DNA from: Climacteris rufus | Taxonomy: Eukaryota; Chordata; Aves; Passeriformes; Climacteridae | Direction of reading: 5' to 3' | Length of the DNA: 64,000 nt | Assembly (NCBI GenBank): GCA_013398175.1 | Contig: VZRZ01002353.1 | Coordinates: 62,334 to 126,333, forward strand | Shown here: one piece after another, positions 22,442-36,645 of the stretch | Layout: every line of letters begins with the position of its first letter | How positions within the stretch are numbered: the first letter of the stretch is position 1 | Made by a program: the position numbers and the translations under genes | The notes under the pieces: generated by a model | Databases searched by the model: none | Told to the model about the DNA's origin: nothing | What the model saw: only the letters and a program-made list of their open reading frames with translations

Positions 22442-24200
22442 ACCCGAGGAGCGGGCTGGGGGCGCGGGTATGAAAGCCTGAAACAGCCACCGCCTTTTTC
22501 CGTTGCGGTCACTCCCGTTGCTTGACCCGCTAGTGGAAGGAAGGTACTAGTGGCAATAGCTTTTTTGGTGGTTTTTTGGAGTCAGAAAATGCAGCGGAAT
22601 AATTTCCTTTCGAGAATTAAGGCGAGGAAAAATGGAAAAATACTCGTTTATTTTCTAGCATTCCCTCCCCTCAGTGTCGTTTCCCACCGACCCAGTGAGC
22701 TACTAAGTAACTTTTTTCCCGCCGCTCCCTGACGGAGGCTGCTCTTTGGAAGCCGTCTAATGTCCGTTGTCTCACGAATGAGAGAGCTATCGAAATTGTG
22801 ACCCACAAAGTCTCAGTCGTGCCACTGAGGGTCTAGAGCTCAGTGCTTCCACCGCTCTTGACAAAAATGAGAATTTCCAAGAGGCAGAAATGGGCAGAAT
22901 ACATCTCGGCCACATTCAGCAGGGGGCAGGAGAAAAGCTGGTGAATTTTAACAGATTATGCCCAGGAAAAAAAAAAAAAAAGAAATAAAGGCATGCGGGA
23001 GAACATTAGTTTCCCACCAGTATCTGCTGATCGAAATCTAACGATATGCAGAACATACGGCCGAAACTAGTTTTCTAAAAAGCTCTTTACTTGAGAAGTG
23101 CGCGTGTATAATAATTACTGACAATATTCTTGTATATAATAAACACGGGCAACCACTCACGGTAAGCACACGGGCCAGCTGCCGGCCACCGGCTCGGCAT
23201 GGAAAAACCCTGCTCTTGCAGCCCTTCGGGACAGAGGCCACCGGGCAGGTGGCGCAGGCGGGCGGCTCAGGTGGGCAGCTCCGGGAGAGGGCGGGGGCCC
23301 GCCGCCCGGCGTTTCCAGCTCCACTGCAGCCCGAGCAAGGCACCGGCCCTTCTCTTCACCCGTGAGGAAGCAGGGAGGGTTTGTCCGGAGGGAGATTTGT
23401 CCTCCTCGGGCCGCGCCGCCGGGAGACTGGGGACAAGGAAGCGCATCCCCCGACGGCAGGTATTATTCATCTCAAAAGAGAGGCCGACTACTGTTTGACT
23501 TCCAAGCATGACTAAAAGGCAAATACCCAAGGAATTCCACTTTCCCCCTTGGGGTCCCTCTTAAAAGGCACAAGCATGACAAAGGACCTGCTAGGTTAGG
23601 AAACAGAAGTCGCCTTTGTCTGTAAACCGACACCAAATTACAAAGTACGATTCTGCGGTCCGCTGGAGTAAATTACAAAACAGTTCGCCTCCTGTTTACT
23701 TTATCCACAGGGAGCTGTGAAACCCAGCCATGATTTTAAAGCGTGTTTGTATAACTTTCTTCTGCTCCTGTTGTTTGCGCTCGGCTCCGCAGCGCGTTTG
23801 AGCTCCCCTCCAGCCACTCCTCTCTCCCGTCAGGGAGAAGAGGTGCCTCTGCCGTCCTCCAGCGGGACGTACCCGCGGGAGAAGGCGGAAAGCGATCTCC
23901 GGCACTGCTGCTCCCACGCTCTTGGGACCTCTGCTCCCACTCAGCCCTCCGCTTTGGTCCGCGGTGTCAGCCGTGCCGGCTATAGGCTTACACGGGCAGA
24001 TGCGGCGTCGTGCCGTGCTGGGAAAGGTGCTGATTTCCATGCGAGGGGAGGCTTTGAAGCCCGCGATGTACAGCTGTGCACCCACCTGCCCCGCATAGCG
24101 CTCCCTGCTCGGCGCCCCACCGTCGCGTCACCCTCGGTGCCTGCAGGTCCCGGTGCCCGCGGCCGAGACCCGCGGCCAGGGCTGCTGTGCTGCTCCGGGT

Positions 24201-24240
24201 CTTCTTCAGAGCCTCCGGAGCTTCTTCAGAGCCTCCGTGA
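24201..24240. repeat. Short tandem duplication (20-bp unit)
   Basis: Two adjacent 20-bp units that begin CTTCTTCAGAGCCTCCG. The first 17 bases are identical in both; the last three differ. Confidence 0.85.
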
Positions 24241-24899
24241 CCCGTGCCGCCCCCGCCCCGTGCGCTGTCACGGGGGTGCCCCCGAGGGCCGCGCTGCCCC
24301 AGGCGGAGTTGGGGTGTGCCAGACCCCGACGTGGGCCGGGGAAGGCTCCTCAGGCTGCTCAGGCCGTGGCGGGGGCTGTGCCTCTTGCAGCAGCGCTCTT
24401 TCCCGAGGGCCGGAAGAGCAGCCCTGGGACGCTAAAGGCTGCACGCTCGCCTCGCCCGAAGGCCGGCGGGCTCGGGGCGCCCAGGGCTGGGCCCTGCTTT
24501 GCGTCAGGATTCTGCGGGCAGGTGCAGGTGCAAGTGCCACAGTCCCCCGCCCCTGGCCTCCCCAGCCCTCCCTTCCTCCGGGGAAATTTATTAGCGAGGT
24601 TAGGGCAGGCTAACCAAACGGCAACTCCGGGCGCAATTTCCCCGGAGGAATGCTTTGATCCTGTCCTCTCTCCGCGCCGTCGAGGGCAGATTGCAATGAC
24701 AAACGCGGGCGATCCCAGCCCTTGTAAAAGTCAGAGATGTTACCGTTTAATCTGAAACAAATTGCCTGTGCCTGTGCCCCGCCCGCCGGCTCCTCTCTTG
24801 CCCTCCCCGGGATCCCGGTGTCCGGGCGGGGCTCCCGCCGTACCTGCGCGGTGCGCGCCCGGATCCAGGCCGGGACCGAACGGGTTCTCCTCCACAGTT

Positions 24900-27800
24900 A
24901 CTGTACATTTGCTACAACAAAGATGTCGACCTTTAGGGGGTGATCTCAACTGCGGGAAGTAGGGGAGAGGGCTAGGGAAAGGGATTAAAAAACCAACCAA
25001 ACAAACAAAACCAACAACAAATAAACCAATAAAGGCATCACCTTTTCCCGTATTATTCAACCGGTACAAACCGTGATTTCTTTCACGATTTTCTTTCACA
25101 AAAATATAGAATTTTTAACATGTATTTTAGACTCCCTCTGTCTCTTGTAAATAACACTTAAGTAAACTCTAGCACCAAAGTAAACCTGGGTAAGACTTTT
25201 ATCCATGACACAGACCTTTCTAAATTGATTATACCTCAGCAAGTTTTTTGGGTTTGGTTTTGCTTTGAGCCTGGGGACTCCTGTTGTTTTTTTAATATTC
25301 TGTTTTAAACAAAGGTTTAATTGTTTACTTTTTAAATACATTGCTGCCTAACATATTTGTAGGTACAGAGTCAGAGGAGGAATTTTCTGTTATTCCTATA
25401 TGCCAGTCAAATAAATATAATAACTATATATTATAAGGATGTAAGAAATGTTGAGCCAACTTCTTCACTATAGCATGATATGGAAGAAAATTTTATTGAA
25501 TGTGACACTGTAAGATTTGTAAGATTGTTTGCTTTGGCAAGGAGGGTAAGGGAGGCTTCCTATAAAACCTCTTTATAGGAAGACTTGCTTATCGTACCAG
25601 GATAATCTTCTGTCCTACTAAACTGGAATTATATCAAAAGCAGTATGAGTAAACAGAGCAGAATTGCCACTTCTGACACCGTTTGTGAAAGTCTGACAGG
25701 AATTCCAGAGCCATCAATGAAAGGTTTCACATGGGCATAGAGAGCTTTGGATTGGGCACGGGGTGCAACACAGTGTCCCATTTACAATCCTTCTCACCCT
25801 GGCAGCCAAAGGGGTGAGCTCCTGGGAAGGAGGAGGACCAAACTGTAAAGGAAGAGCAGGTTTGCCCTCTATGGCTGGAGGCTCTGCTCACTCACTGGGT
25901 TTGTACCAAGGGGGCACAGTTTGGCCTGTGCCTCTGCAAACAGGACCGTGCAGTCCTGATGGTCATTTGACAAAGCAAGAAGAAACACATTTCAGTGAAA
26001 TAGAACTGCCTCTTCTGAAGAGTGGATATGACAACAGACCTAGAGAGACTTTAAGTCAAAAGCAGTCCAAACCCATCCCCATCCAATCCTGTGCTGAAAT
26101 TTTGAATTAAAAAAAAAAAAAAGGAAAAAACAGGCAGGAGTAGGGTTTGTGTGCCATTTGTAGCAGCTTAACCATGGCTCATAAACAAGGCTGACCTTTG
26201 GTTTGCCAGTATTTAATAAGCCAGTAGACATTTGGCAGGTCTCTTGCTGAAATGCACTAGAAAGTTGGATCAGCTCTCAGCATGAATATCGAGAATCCAC
26301 TATGCAAGCAGTGAGCACAGCAAATTGTCAAGTCAGCAACTAATGTACTTCACTATAATCTTCCCAAATGCCTCAAGTAGTTTGGCAAATCTCTTGTGGC
26401 AATAAATACTAGTGAAGTTTGGGGGGTTATTTTTTTTCAACATACGGCCTTAAAAATAACTTAGCCAAGAATATTTTTAGAGTCAATGCAGAGTTTGCTG
26501 GAGATGTTTTCTGAAAACTTGTTTGCACTCTGGCAGTTTTATTAAAATGTCAACCAGATGCAGAAATTGTGGGGGTTGGGGTTTTATTTTACAGTCCTGG
26601 AAAGTAGAGGTCAAGTCTATGCTACATAAATTGTCTTTTTGACTCCCATATTTTAGCAGAACAGCAAGAAGTCTTAGTAATAAACTGCTTTGTGGTGTTT
26701 GTTTTGTTTTTCTTCCCTTGGGATGCATTATAATCATATGCAAAATACTTAAAATGCCAATAAGACACCTGCTAAATCAGATAAGTTATGTAGGCCATGC
26801 TATGCTTAGCAGCAAGAATTCAGTCATATAACTGCAACTAGCCAGACTGTAGCACTGCAGTCTCTGAGCAGCCTTACTGAAATTAATAAGATGACCTGAG
26901 ATGGTGGTCAGCATGAAAAACAGCATCACAATCTGGCAATAGATCAGTTAAAACAAGCCAGCCAGCAAGACTCAGGCCATATGATACTTGCAGATATCTA
27001 GGCCACACTTTTTAAACTCCAGTTAGCAAGAAAGCTTGTAGAACCACTTGCAGATTGTGGTATTGTACCATGCAAATACACGTATGAGAGTCTGGCTCAG
27101 TGTGGATCCACTACGGAGTATACTGATGTCTCTGGTGGTAGAGGGGCAAGAGGTGAATCTCAGGACTCACAGCATGTCAGAGTGAATGCAAGACAGTTTG
27201 GCTCTCTGAAAACTGGCAGAAAACACAGTGGGCTACCTTACCACCTGTGACATTTCCACCAAAGCTCTTGGAAGGATTTTGCCATTTACTCATACGAGAA
27301 CTAATCTTGAAAATCAGACAAGCTTGTGCTGTAACTCCCTGTTTGAGAAGATCTGTCTATATGGCACATGGATGTGTGCAGGTACTAAGAACTCTCACTC
27401 ACTTGATTCTTGTACATCAGTTGAGAAAACAGGAAAGCAAGAGATGTATTCCCAATACATCAGACATGATGTGTCTCAAAATCCTCTCATACTTAAAAGA
27501 AAGCATTTATGAGTGCAGAGTCCCCTTTCATAAGATTTTTTGTTATGTTTGAGGTAGAAAAGATTTCTGCTATTGTATGTATGACATTAGAGCCCTTTTA
27601 TTTTTTTTTAATGTGCTTCTGGTTTGGCTGGTACTTCTGCACATCTTCTGTTTAGCTATTTGAGGCTAGATTCAGCAACAGCACTGGGACAATCTGGAAG
27701 AATTAGAAGGACAGTGATAGAAATGTGTATCTTTAGTACTCTGGAAGTAGAACCCCTTCACTGGAGAGTTTTAAGTACCCCAAAGAGTCTGGCAAAATTT

Positions 27801-30800
27801 TACCACACTTGGTTCATACAACATTCTTATCAAGTATTTGGGAGAGGGGATGACTATGACTCCTTCCAACCTTTGTCTTGGCTGCCATCATGAGGACCTC
27901 TGGATCTTCCCAGAGTCAATCCAAATGGAGGGCTGACACCAGTGTCACCTGCAGGAGGGGTGGTATTGCCATCACAGGAGGAGAAGCTGGTGCTCTAGGT
28001 GGCCACATTGTGTACTTGCTAAGGGACATTTAGAACCATATCATTTGCTGCTTCTCTTGCCCTGCCTTTGGTGCATTCTTGATTGCAGTGCTAAGTGGTT
28101 TTGCACACAGTCTTACTAGGCAGAGGTACATATTCCTGATCTTGTGAATTTGTCCCATAAGAGAAGGGAGCTGAACTGAAGTATTCGTTCTTGTTCTGAT
28201 CTATGTCTGTGAAGAGGAACACAGGAGCTGCTTCAAACTCATTTCCTCTCTCAAGGGCACCTGCTCATTGACAGGCTTTAATTTGATTTTCAGAATAGAT
28301 ATCCTGGTCATGTCTGTAGGCAAGAGGGGTCCATTACCAGGCATTTAGCACTGTGGCTCAAAACACTCCCACATGTCAGATTTATCTGGATACAGTGTTT
28401 TCTGAGAGAAAGCAAGCAGTACATGAATGATTCCTACAGCAGACAGCCCACTGACAGCATGGAATTAATTATAAATATATAATTAAGAAATACTATGTTT
28501 ATTATTACAAACACAAATCTAGGTGAAATTCTAAGGCATAAAATTTTCCTGAAAGGTGCGGCCACAGAGTACTCTGGGATCAGACTTTTCCCATCATTCC
28601 ATACAGACACCCCATTGAAATCCTTCAGATTAAAAGGGCATAAGTCTGCATTTAACATATTGCAGATGTGTGTATATATATATTAAGAACATTGGATGCA
28701 TTGTAGTCTAAAACACTATTTTACTTATGGTATTTTTTCAGCACTTACGATTACTTGCAATAACAAAAAAGACTATCCCACAAACTGCACTAAGATCGTA
28801 TGACATAGAGAGAACACTGTCATCTACTTCATGATTTAACATCTGTGACGCTTTGGTAATTCATGGTCTCTGGACATCCAAGATCATATCAACTACACAA
28901 AGTGTCAAACCACTTAGTGCATAAAATTAACCAAGTCTAGGAGTAAAGGGCTTTAACCAGCTCCGCTGAAGTCAATAGAAAACCTCCTGTGCCAGCTGCA
29001 GGGGAAATTGGTTAAAGTCCATGTTTGGTTTTACCTTAAAAGAGAAGACAACACACTGCTCAGAGATTCTGCCTGCACTGCATGGCCAGTTCACTGGCAG
29101 TGTGATCCACCAAACACTGGGCTTCAAGAGTTTTTTACAGTTCTTCCGTGACTATGCAGCTCGAAAAGGAGGTGAGAGGAGATGCTGTGTTACAGGACTA
29201 GGGCAGAACCGCCTTACTGACTTTGTTCTGCACATCTCCATCTCCACTGTGCCTCCCACCAAAGGATTTTGTCTTTAGGGGACACTTTCCCAGTCTGTGG
29301 GGGACATTTTCCATCCTGCACTGAACTGCAGTACAAAAACACTAACATCTCAGCCAGAATGTCCACCCAGTTGATACCATCTGGTTTAACCACATCCTAG
29401 AGACTTAGGTGATACACAATTTGGGGGATACATAGCTATAAATTACTAGCTCCCTTTTATAAATAGTGATAAGAAGACTCTTTCTAATACCTTTATGATA
29501 GCAAGACACGTGAATAACAAGTTTGGGGAAAAAAAATAATCTATAATTTTTACCAATAAGTAAGGGCATGTGAGAATGGCCCAAGTTTTTTGTAGTGATG
29601 TACCTGCAAACCTTGGCATCATGCCATCAATATACCAGATTTTCAAGCCATAATGATTAAATTAATGTTGTCTATAATCAGCCCACCAAATTATGTGCAA
29701 CAGCAGGAGATATACCTAAGTGTCAAGTGCTGGTGTGTGAACTCTACTGAGTTCAGAGAGAGGCACCATAAAATCCTAACCATGAAATTGTGGAAGTAAA
29801 CAGCAGCTTGCCCACAACTTCCAGAAAGCTAGACTGCATCCACTTGGGGATCACTGCAACATGAATGTGACAATCTCTTGCAGTCCAAATTCCTTCCAGC
29901 TTTTCTTTGGCTGTACATCATGCACCTGTTAAAATCAGTGGAATTACCATACATTAAAGGGATTGTAGTGTAGGGAACTGCAGCATTGTCACTCTTTTCA
30001 GTACATGAAAATAAAATTCCTGGGACCTAAAAATGAATGCTCATCTAGTCAAGAATTTATTTTAATCAATTTTTTAAGTTTAGGTTTTTTCCTGCCTTTT
30101 CTGTTGAGAAACTACCTCAAACCTGGGACAATTACATTAGTAAAGTTTCAGAACAGTAAGATTTTCATTGCAACTGAGCTTCAAATAGCATGGATATAAA
30201 TCAAAAAATAAAACATTCTTTTTACACACATAGGAGCAGAATGTGCCGCCCAACACGAGGACATCTCTCCACAAGTCAGTGGCTGCTCTGCTTGTGTTAG
30301 GGCTGTCTCCCTAGGAGCAGGTAATACACTGAGATACTAGCAAAAGTAGAAATGTCATCGTACATTATTTGAGAACTCTGTTTCATGATATACCAGAACA
30401 ATAATGGACAATAATAAATGAGAGTCCTCTGCTCTCTTCTTTGGTTGAATGGGTCTGACCGAGTTAGAAAAGACTGTGTCTCGTTTTTCCAATGTGTACT
30501 TTTGTTTGGTCAATAGAGAGACTGTTAGAGAGAGGTAATATGATCTGAATAATGTGTGCAGGTTCTGGGGCTTTATTGCGTCCCTGCTATGTTAATTAGT
30601 ATTAGGAACATGATGGATTGGCAACACATGTATTTTCTGAGTCTTAAACCAGCCCTGAGAGTTTAGCACTCCATTAGTTACACATCAGAGGAACCCAGGG
30701 ATGTTTACTTTTAAAAGTTTCACTTACAAGAATGAAACATTCTAATTCATTCCTGATAGGGCTTGTGGAGAACACCCGCCCAGCATTCAGGTCCTGTAGG

Positions 30801-33800
30801 ACAATGCTCCACCCCAGGGTCACTCTGGGAATCCAAACATCAAAGGTTTCTCCAAAGCATCTCTCAAGGGAGTGAGGGATGGAGAAACACCAGCCTGGAA
30901 AATTAGACGTTTTCTCTCCATAGCTTATCTGGTAGAGAAGATAGGAACCAGGAGTTTGGTGAGAGGTGAGTAAGACGTCTCTCAGTGCAAGTCCTCCACA
31001 GAAGAGATGGCAGAGGAATAGACATGGCTGTTGTCTTCCCCTGGCCCTGACAGCCTTCTCTCCCCTGGCAATGCTACCATCCCAGCATACCAGACAGGAA
31101 GAAAACTTTCCTCTCTGCAATCTGGAGGTGCAAATCAGCATCGGAGGAGGACAAAATTCCAAAAGACTCAGACCTTCACAAAGAGCCAAGAAGAAATGGT
31201 AGCAAGAGATGCTGAACACAATTTTTCCATAGCCAAATCCAACACAAAGATCCTTCTATACATCAAATAACATTAAATCTTCAATTCTGCCTCCTGATGA
31301 TGTGCCTCCCTGGAGAAATTCTGTGGCGTTTCCTGCCTTTCAGTAGTGTGGGAGAAAGCCACTTGTCCCACATAGTTCTTCCAAGGAAGCACCGGGACCT
31401 CCAGAAGAAAACAGCTATTCTATTTCCTCTTTTTGTGCAGTCTTTCCTTCCCATTACCTGGCAACCTCAGGAGTCTCAGCAACAGCTGTCTTCCTTGCAC
31501 ATACCTTTATTCCCCATCCCAGTCTCCCTCACCTCAAACCTGAACTGATTGGCTAATATTTGTTTTCTTACTATTAATTTTAATAATTCCATCTCAGAAA
31601 TATGCAAGTATGACAACACGAACAAAAAGGAAACCAAAATACATCTTCACCTTCCAGCAAATCAGTCAGTAGCCACTAATTTTGCAGCCATTCTGTGGTG
31701 CTGATTTTGGCAAATATCCTAAAACAACTTCGTGTTCTGAATGCATGCATGGAATTACCCTTCGTCATTCCAGTTACACTCAATAGCAATTAATACTTAG
31801 CAGAGTGGGCTCTGGTAGAGTCATGGACCGGATGCTGGCCTTATATTTCTCACTTGTTTTTCAGTTTGGCTGACAGTAGCTAGAAACCAATGACTTGTGC
31901 AGCTAACCCTCTGAACATTACTAGTTGTAGTTGCAATTAGTTGAGTTGGCTTTGTGTGTTAAAGCATATGTGCCGCGAACACCAGAAGTGTCAACCCAAA
32001 TGGATGATTACAATCAGAAAAGAAGCATCAAAACCAATTCCATATTGTCACTGAATTATTTTCACTGTACAGATCATGATTTATAGGCAGTTATGTCTGT
32101 GTGATATGACTGAGACAATTTGAGTTATATATTCAAACCCATGAACTGGATTTGTTTGTGTCTTCCTGGCCACATATTCAAATCTACAAAGCCACTTTCT
32201 CCTATGTTCAGTTGTCTATAGATTAGAATATGTGGCTTAATGAAGCCAGCACATTTATAATTACCATGTGAAACTGGCATGGTCTTGTGATCTTGTCATA
32301 CTGGCAGTTGAAAAGAAAAGTTACTTCAACTTGAAAGCTAAAGGAGGCCACTCTGTATCTTGGTGGTGTAAAAATATTTTCAATACATTAATACATCAAT
32401 ATATTATTTTAACCATGTTTTGGTGCAACCATATTCTTAAGTACTTCTCTGATTTTAATTTTTTTTGTGAATAAATGGACTGTGACAGTGCTGCTGTCTA
32501 CAAGTAGAAAGCTAAGAAGAAATTTGGGATAATCAGAAAACAACAACATCCAAATGGATATTTTTCAGGTCTATGTCACATCCTACAGTATAGAGTACAT
32601 CATCATAGCCTGTCTACCATTCAGCTGTCAGACCATCTCAGCATCTGAGCAATAGATAATAGACCCAGGACAAGCGAGATGGTATAAATGCTGGTATAAA
32701 TTACCAATCGGTTATTGTTACAGAGAAGCTAAATCACCAAGTGGCAAGGCACTTGAGCACTGCAGATCATTTTGCCACCTCTTTGTACATCAGACAAGAA
32801 TGACCAAAATCAGGAGTATGGCAATCACCTCTCACAGTTTGCTCTCAGGCAAAGCCATTCTTTGCAGTTGGGCAAATGATTCTTCAGCTCTTTAATATTA
32901 GGAGTGCAAACTTAATAACTTGCATTCTGTATTGAACCTTGCACACTGCAACCCTAAAACTTTACAGCAGTCTCTGAGCAATGCCAAAACAGCAGGCAAG
33001 TCCAACCATAATCCTTTGCAGGATACTGTGCTCTGTAGTCATCTCCTGCTTCTCACATATAAAGGTGACAGACCCAGCTATACAGGCTGAAATGGTCTTT
33101 ATGGCTTGGCACATCTCTAATAAAACAAGAGTCTTGATCATATGAAGAAAGGAACAGTTCTGGGTTATAAACACTGCAGAACTTGGGAACGGCTGTGGCA
33201 AGCAGAACATCCGTTTATTACATTTTCCAGTGTTTTATTTTCAGTTGCCCATGACAAAGAATCAGAACTTTTACCAGTGCAAATCATGCTCAGTCATAAT
33301 CACAGCACTACCCTTTTGAGGTACCTTGAGCATTATAAAGCAGCAGCTCTATTTTAGGGAAGTCATAGAGTCAGAAACCAGGGCACAGGAAAGACAGTTT
33401 GATAATAGGCCACGTTTCATGAAGAAAATATTTTACTCACAGGTGAGAGGATTTATTTTGTGTGAACACAGATACTTTGGTCAGCATGAAGGAGAATTTT
33501 GAGAAAAGCTTCTTGTGGTAAAATAATCTGCTCTAGAGTTCTCCACAAAATCCCTACGATGATATTAACCTACTGACACTCATCTCAACGAACAAGTTTT
33601 GGTCACATAAACTTCACTCTATGTTGTATGTTAGCTCAATATCACTACTGAACAAGAAAGAGAATGTGTTCCAAAAAATGTTATTGTTAATGGGAAAATC
33701 AGAAAACACCACACTCGGCAGTGAAGTTCATAAGAAAATTCACTTGAGGCCATATCCAAGGCATTACTGTCCTTGCTTTAGTCTCCATTTTACGTACCAT

Positions 33801-34320
33801 TGAAAAGTGTTACATAGTGAACTCACTTCACTGTAATGAAATGTTATTTTATTAAATATACCCTTGATAGGTCTCTGGGTCAGCCAAAGCCCTCAGAATG
33901 ATGCAAACATAGAGCAAAGCAGTCCTATTCAAACTCGAAACAAACCAGAGCAATGTATCTCTATGCAAAAAATAGCTGTGGGTGGATCTACTGAGAAGGA
34001 ACAAAATACAAGTTTAGAAAATGAATCTACTTATACAACTAACTAATTTTCAAAATCTTGCACACGGGAGTCAGGCAACCAGCTGCTTCATAGAAATGGT
34101 GTCACAAAATGCTTGTGACCTGAGCATCCACACAAGAGGTTCACAAAGGCAACGAGGCAAGAGCAGACCACCATGAGTACCTTGTACTGCCTATTTCCTG
34201 AGCATAAAACGCAAGAGCCAGGGCAAGTAAGATGAAAAGTTCTAGACATTACTGCCATCTCTACCAACACTGAAGATTTGTTAAAGTGCATGACTGATGC
34301 CTAAAAAGGGTGCCTAAAAG
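24900..34320. other. DMRT2-DMRT3 intergenic region, left part, no gene seen
   Basis: AT-rich sequence with no exon-like open frame. Short A/C-rich simple sequence at about 24985-25035 and an A run near 26107-26120. Around 27730-27885 there is a very weak resemblance to the end of a CR1. I cannot support any gene. Confidence 0.5.
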
Positions 34321-34321
34321 C

Positions 34322-34735
34322 AAAGAGTAGACAGGATTAAGGGAATAAAAGGTGGGTATTTATTCGAAAGGCCTTCAAAGGTACATTTAGGGCAGACAAA
34401 GCCCCCCTAGGGGCATCACGCAAAATGGACAACGAGTCACAAGTTCTCCACAACTTTATAGGTTTGGTCCATTTGCATGTCAGCATAAATTCACCAATTA
34501 AAACTTCGCAATTTCCTCCTAGCTCCTCTAGCTCACCTCTGTCCCCCTTCTCCCCCCTTTAGGAGCTTGGGCCTGAACCGTCTAAGTGTCCTTGAACAGC
34601 AAGCCCAGAGAGGCTTTGTTGTGTCTATCTTAGCGTGAGAGAACAGCAGCTAACAGGCTATAATGCATCTCAGAGTTACACATTCGGCAATACAGAGCTC
34701 AAAAAATATAAGGGTTAAAACCTAAGGCAACATGA
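34322..34735 (-). mobile_element. Solo LTR of an avian endogenous retrovirus
   Basis: On the minus strand the block has the U3-R-U5 spacing of an LTR: a TATA box (CCTATAAAG, 34454-34462) followed 95 nt later by AATAAA (34359-34364). The stretch around TTTATTCGAAAGGCCTTCAA and the GTTTGGTCCATTTGCAT segment match an LTR type I recall from songbird and other neoavian genomes. No internal viral sequence adjoins it. The exact ends and the target-site duplication are not clear. Confidence 0.55.
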
Positions 34736-35026
34736 CATAAATTGTGTCAATGCAGGGAACATTTCCCAATGTATGTTCTTTTCATATTGCAAGAAGGTGA
34801 CTGAACTGGTCAAATATTTTTTTTCCAGTATCTGGAGTTACAATAGGAATTAGCAGAAAAGTAGTGGCAATGGGGAATTCCTGTGCTGTTTGAGTGGAGG
34901 GCTTAGCTGGAGAGAGATGTACAAGAAACGTTGGTGACCTGCAGCTTTCACAGCTCACTGCCTCCTCATAGGCCAATCCCTACACTTCTTGCAGACACAG
35001 ACACAGTGAAAGGTACAGTATATAGA

Positions 35027-35400
35027 ACCACAGAATCATAGAATGGTTTGGGTTGGAAGAGGATTTTAAAGATCATGTCGTTCCAACCCCTTTGCCATGG
35101 ACAGGGACAACTTTTGCTAGATCAGGTTGCCCAAAGCTCCATTCAGCCTGTTCTTGAACACTTACAGGCATGGGGCATCCAGAACTTCTCTGAACAACCT
35201 ATCCCAGTGCCTCAGAACACTCACAGTAAAGAAGTCCCTCTCCAGCCTTCCTGTAGGCGCCCTTCGGGTAGTGAAGACCACAATTAGGTCACCCCAAGGT
35301 AGTTTCTTTTCAGGGCTGAATAACCCAGATTTTCTCAGGCTTTCCTCATAGGAGAAGTTCTCCATCCCTCTAGTCATCTTGGTGGCTTCCTCTGGACTTG
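35027..35400 (-). mobile_element. CR1 LINE 3' end, minus strand
   Basis: Begins on the + strand with CAGAATCATAGAATGGTTTG, the complement of the CR1 3' terminus, and continues with the complements of the usual segments (GGTTGCCCAAAGCTCCATTC, TCTCAGGCTTTCCTCATAGG). 5'-truncated as normal. The open frame on the minus strand across it is a read-through of the old element, not a gene. Confidence 0.88.
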
Positions 35401-36645
35401 GTACAGCTGAATGCCACACATTTTTCTTACATTCTGCTTCACAAGATGCTATAATCTGTGAGGGCGAAAGGATGATGGAGTCCTGATTAGCTCCTGGCTG
35501 TCTCTGTTTTGACAGCTTTAATCCAAATCTATAACTACTTGGCTCATTTGTACCACCACTTGTGGAAGGCACTGAACATGCCAAAGCCCAAGGTCCTGAT
35601 TGTATTCTAGCATGTGTGGATAACATGACTGCATTTACTCCTGTACACCCAAGACATTTGGCGTGATATTTATGCCAAGGCAGACCTAACATCAAAAGTC
35701 CACCATCAAGAGAAGCAGTGCCTAAACTGGATTTGTAAAACTTGTATTAATACACACATATATCTAACAATAAAATCTAGTTTATACAGGGGGCTCAAAT
35801 TAATGTTTCATACTAAAGTAGACAGCTGTGCTATCAGAAATAGCAAGTAAGGAGGTTGGCTTTTCTAAGCAAGTATCTTGCTTATATATAGCAAACAAAA
35901 CAGAAAAGGTAACATTTTGCAAAAGAAGAAACATCCTACAAGCAAATCAAACCCACACTACTTGTCCTTCATTAAAAATCGAAACCTTAGCATTATCAAA
36001 TGTCAAGGTAGCTAGTGTTTAAGGCACAGGGGATGAAATTCAAACCTGTCAGCAAGACTACTCCATAGACAGGACATCAGAGGGACTGTTTGGCATAAAG
36101 AGAAAGATAGCCTAGGATAGGAAAATCTTACTTCCAGTAGATACACTAGGCATTACTACAGGCACTTTGTTTTTGACTACAAAATGTTTGTCATTTGAGA
36201 ATGTGAAACTTAGTCCTACTTTCCAGGCAGACGTACAGTTTATCTTCTGGCAGAGCACACTGAAATCTATAACCAAGAGAGATTAAGATATTAAGTAGCA
36301 AAAAAAGAGGCGTGAAGTGTCTGAGACAGAGGTAACTGAGAAAAGGTTTACCTTTTCATATCAAAAAGCAACTAGCAGCTAGTGGTCCAGAACAGACAAC
36401 CTAGTTAAAACGGCATATGCATAATCCACGTATATACTGATATTGCCAAACATTTCTGAACTGACCAGACACTAATTAACTTTATCCCACTGACATCCTT
36501 CAACTGTGTAGCAACAAGAAAAATTTAGGATTTTGGTTACATACTGAGGAAAAGTATAATCTCTTGAATGACAAAGGAGAAAGGTAATATCAAATATCTT
36601 GAAACCCTGATATTCTAGATGGGCCAAAGCTTTGTCATATAATTT
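35401..36645. other. Intergenic DNA, no gene seen
   Basis: AT-rich sequence between a CR1 and a solo LTR. No exon or RNA gene could be supported. Confidence 0.5.

Larger units (their letters stand above)
20440..24900. promoter_or_regulatory. CpG-rich 5' region of DMRT2
   Basis: High GC and many CpGs over DMRT2 exons 2-3 and several kb upstream, densest at 20480-21600 and 23160-24870, against an AT-rich background. An AT-richer stretch (22540-23160) divides it. This is the expected CpG-island promoter setting of a developmental regulator. It contains the 566-bp gap, so the start site may be hidden. Many long open frames here on both strands are a by-product of GC content. Confidence 0.75.

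Noticed and set aside
21547..22525. Open frames across the first gap
   Set aside because: Mostly N; flanking residues have no similarity I recognise.
27730..27885. Possible CR1 3' remnant
   Set aside because: Only CTCCTTCCAACC and a few words match; too weak to call.
30674..31219. 181-codon minus-strand frame
   Set aside because: No domain, promoter or splice support in gene-poor intergenic DNA.
35162..35695. 177-codon minus-strand open frame
   Set aside because: Overlaps a 5'-truncated CR1; residual LINE sequence.
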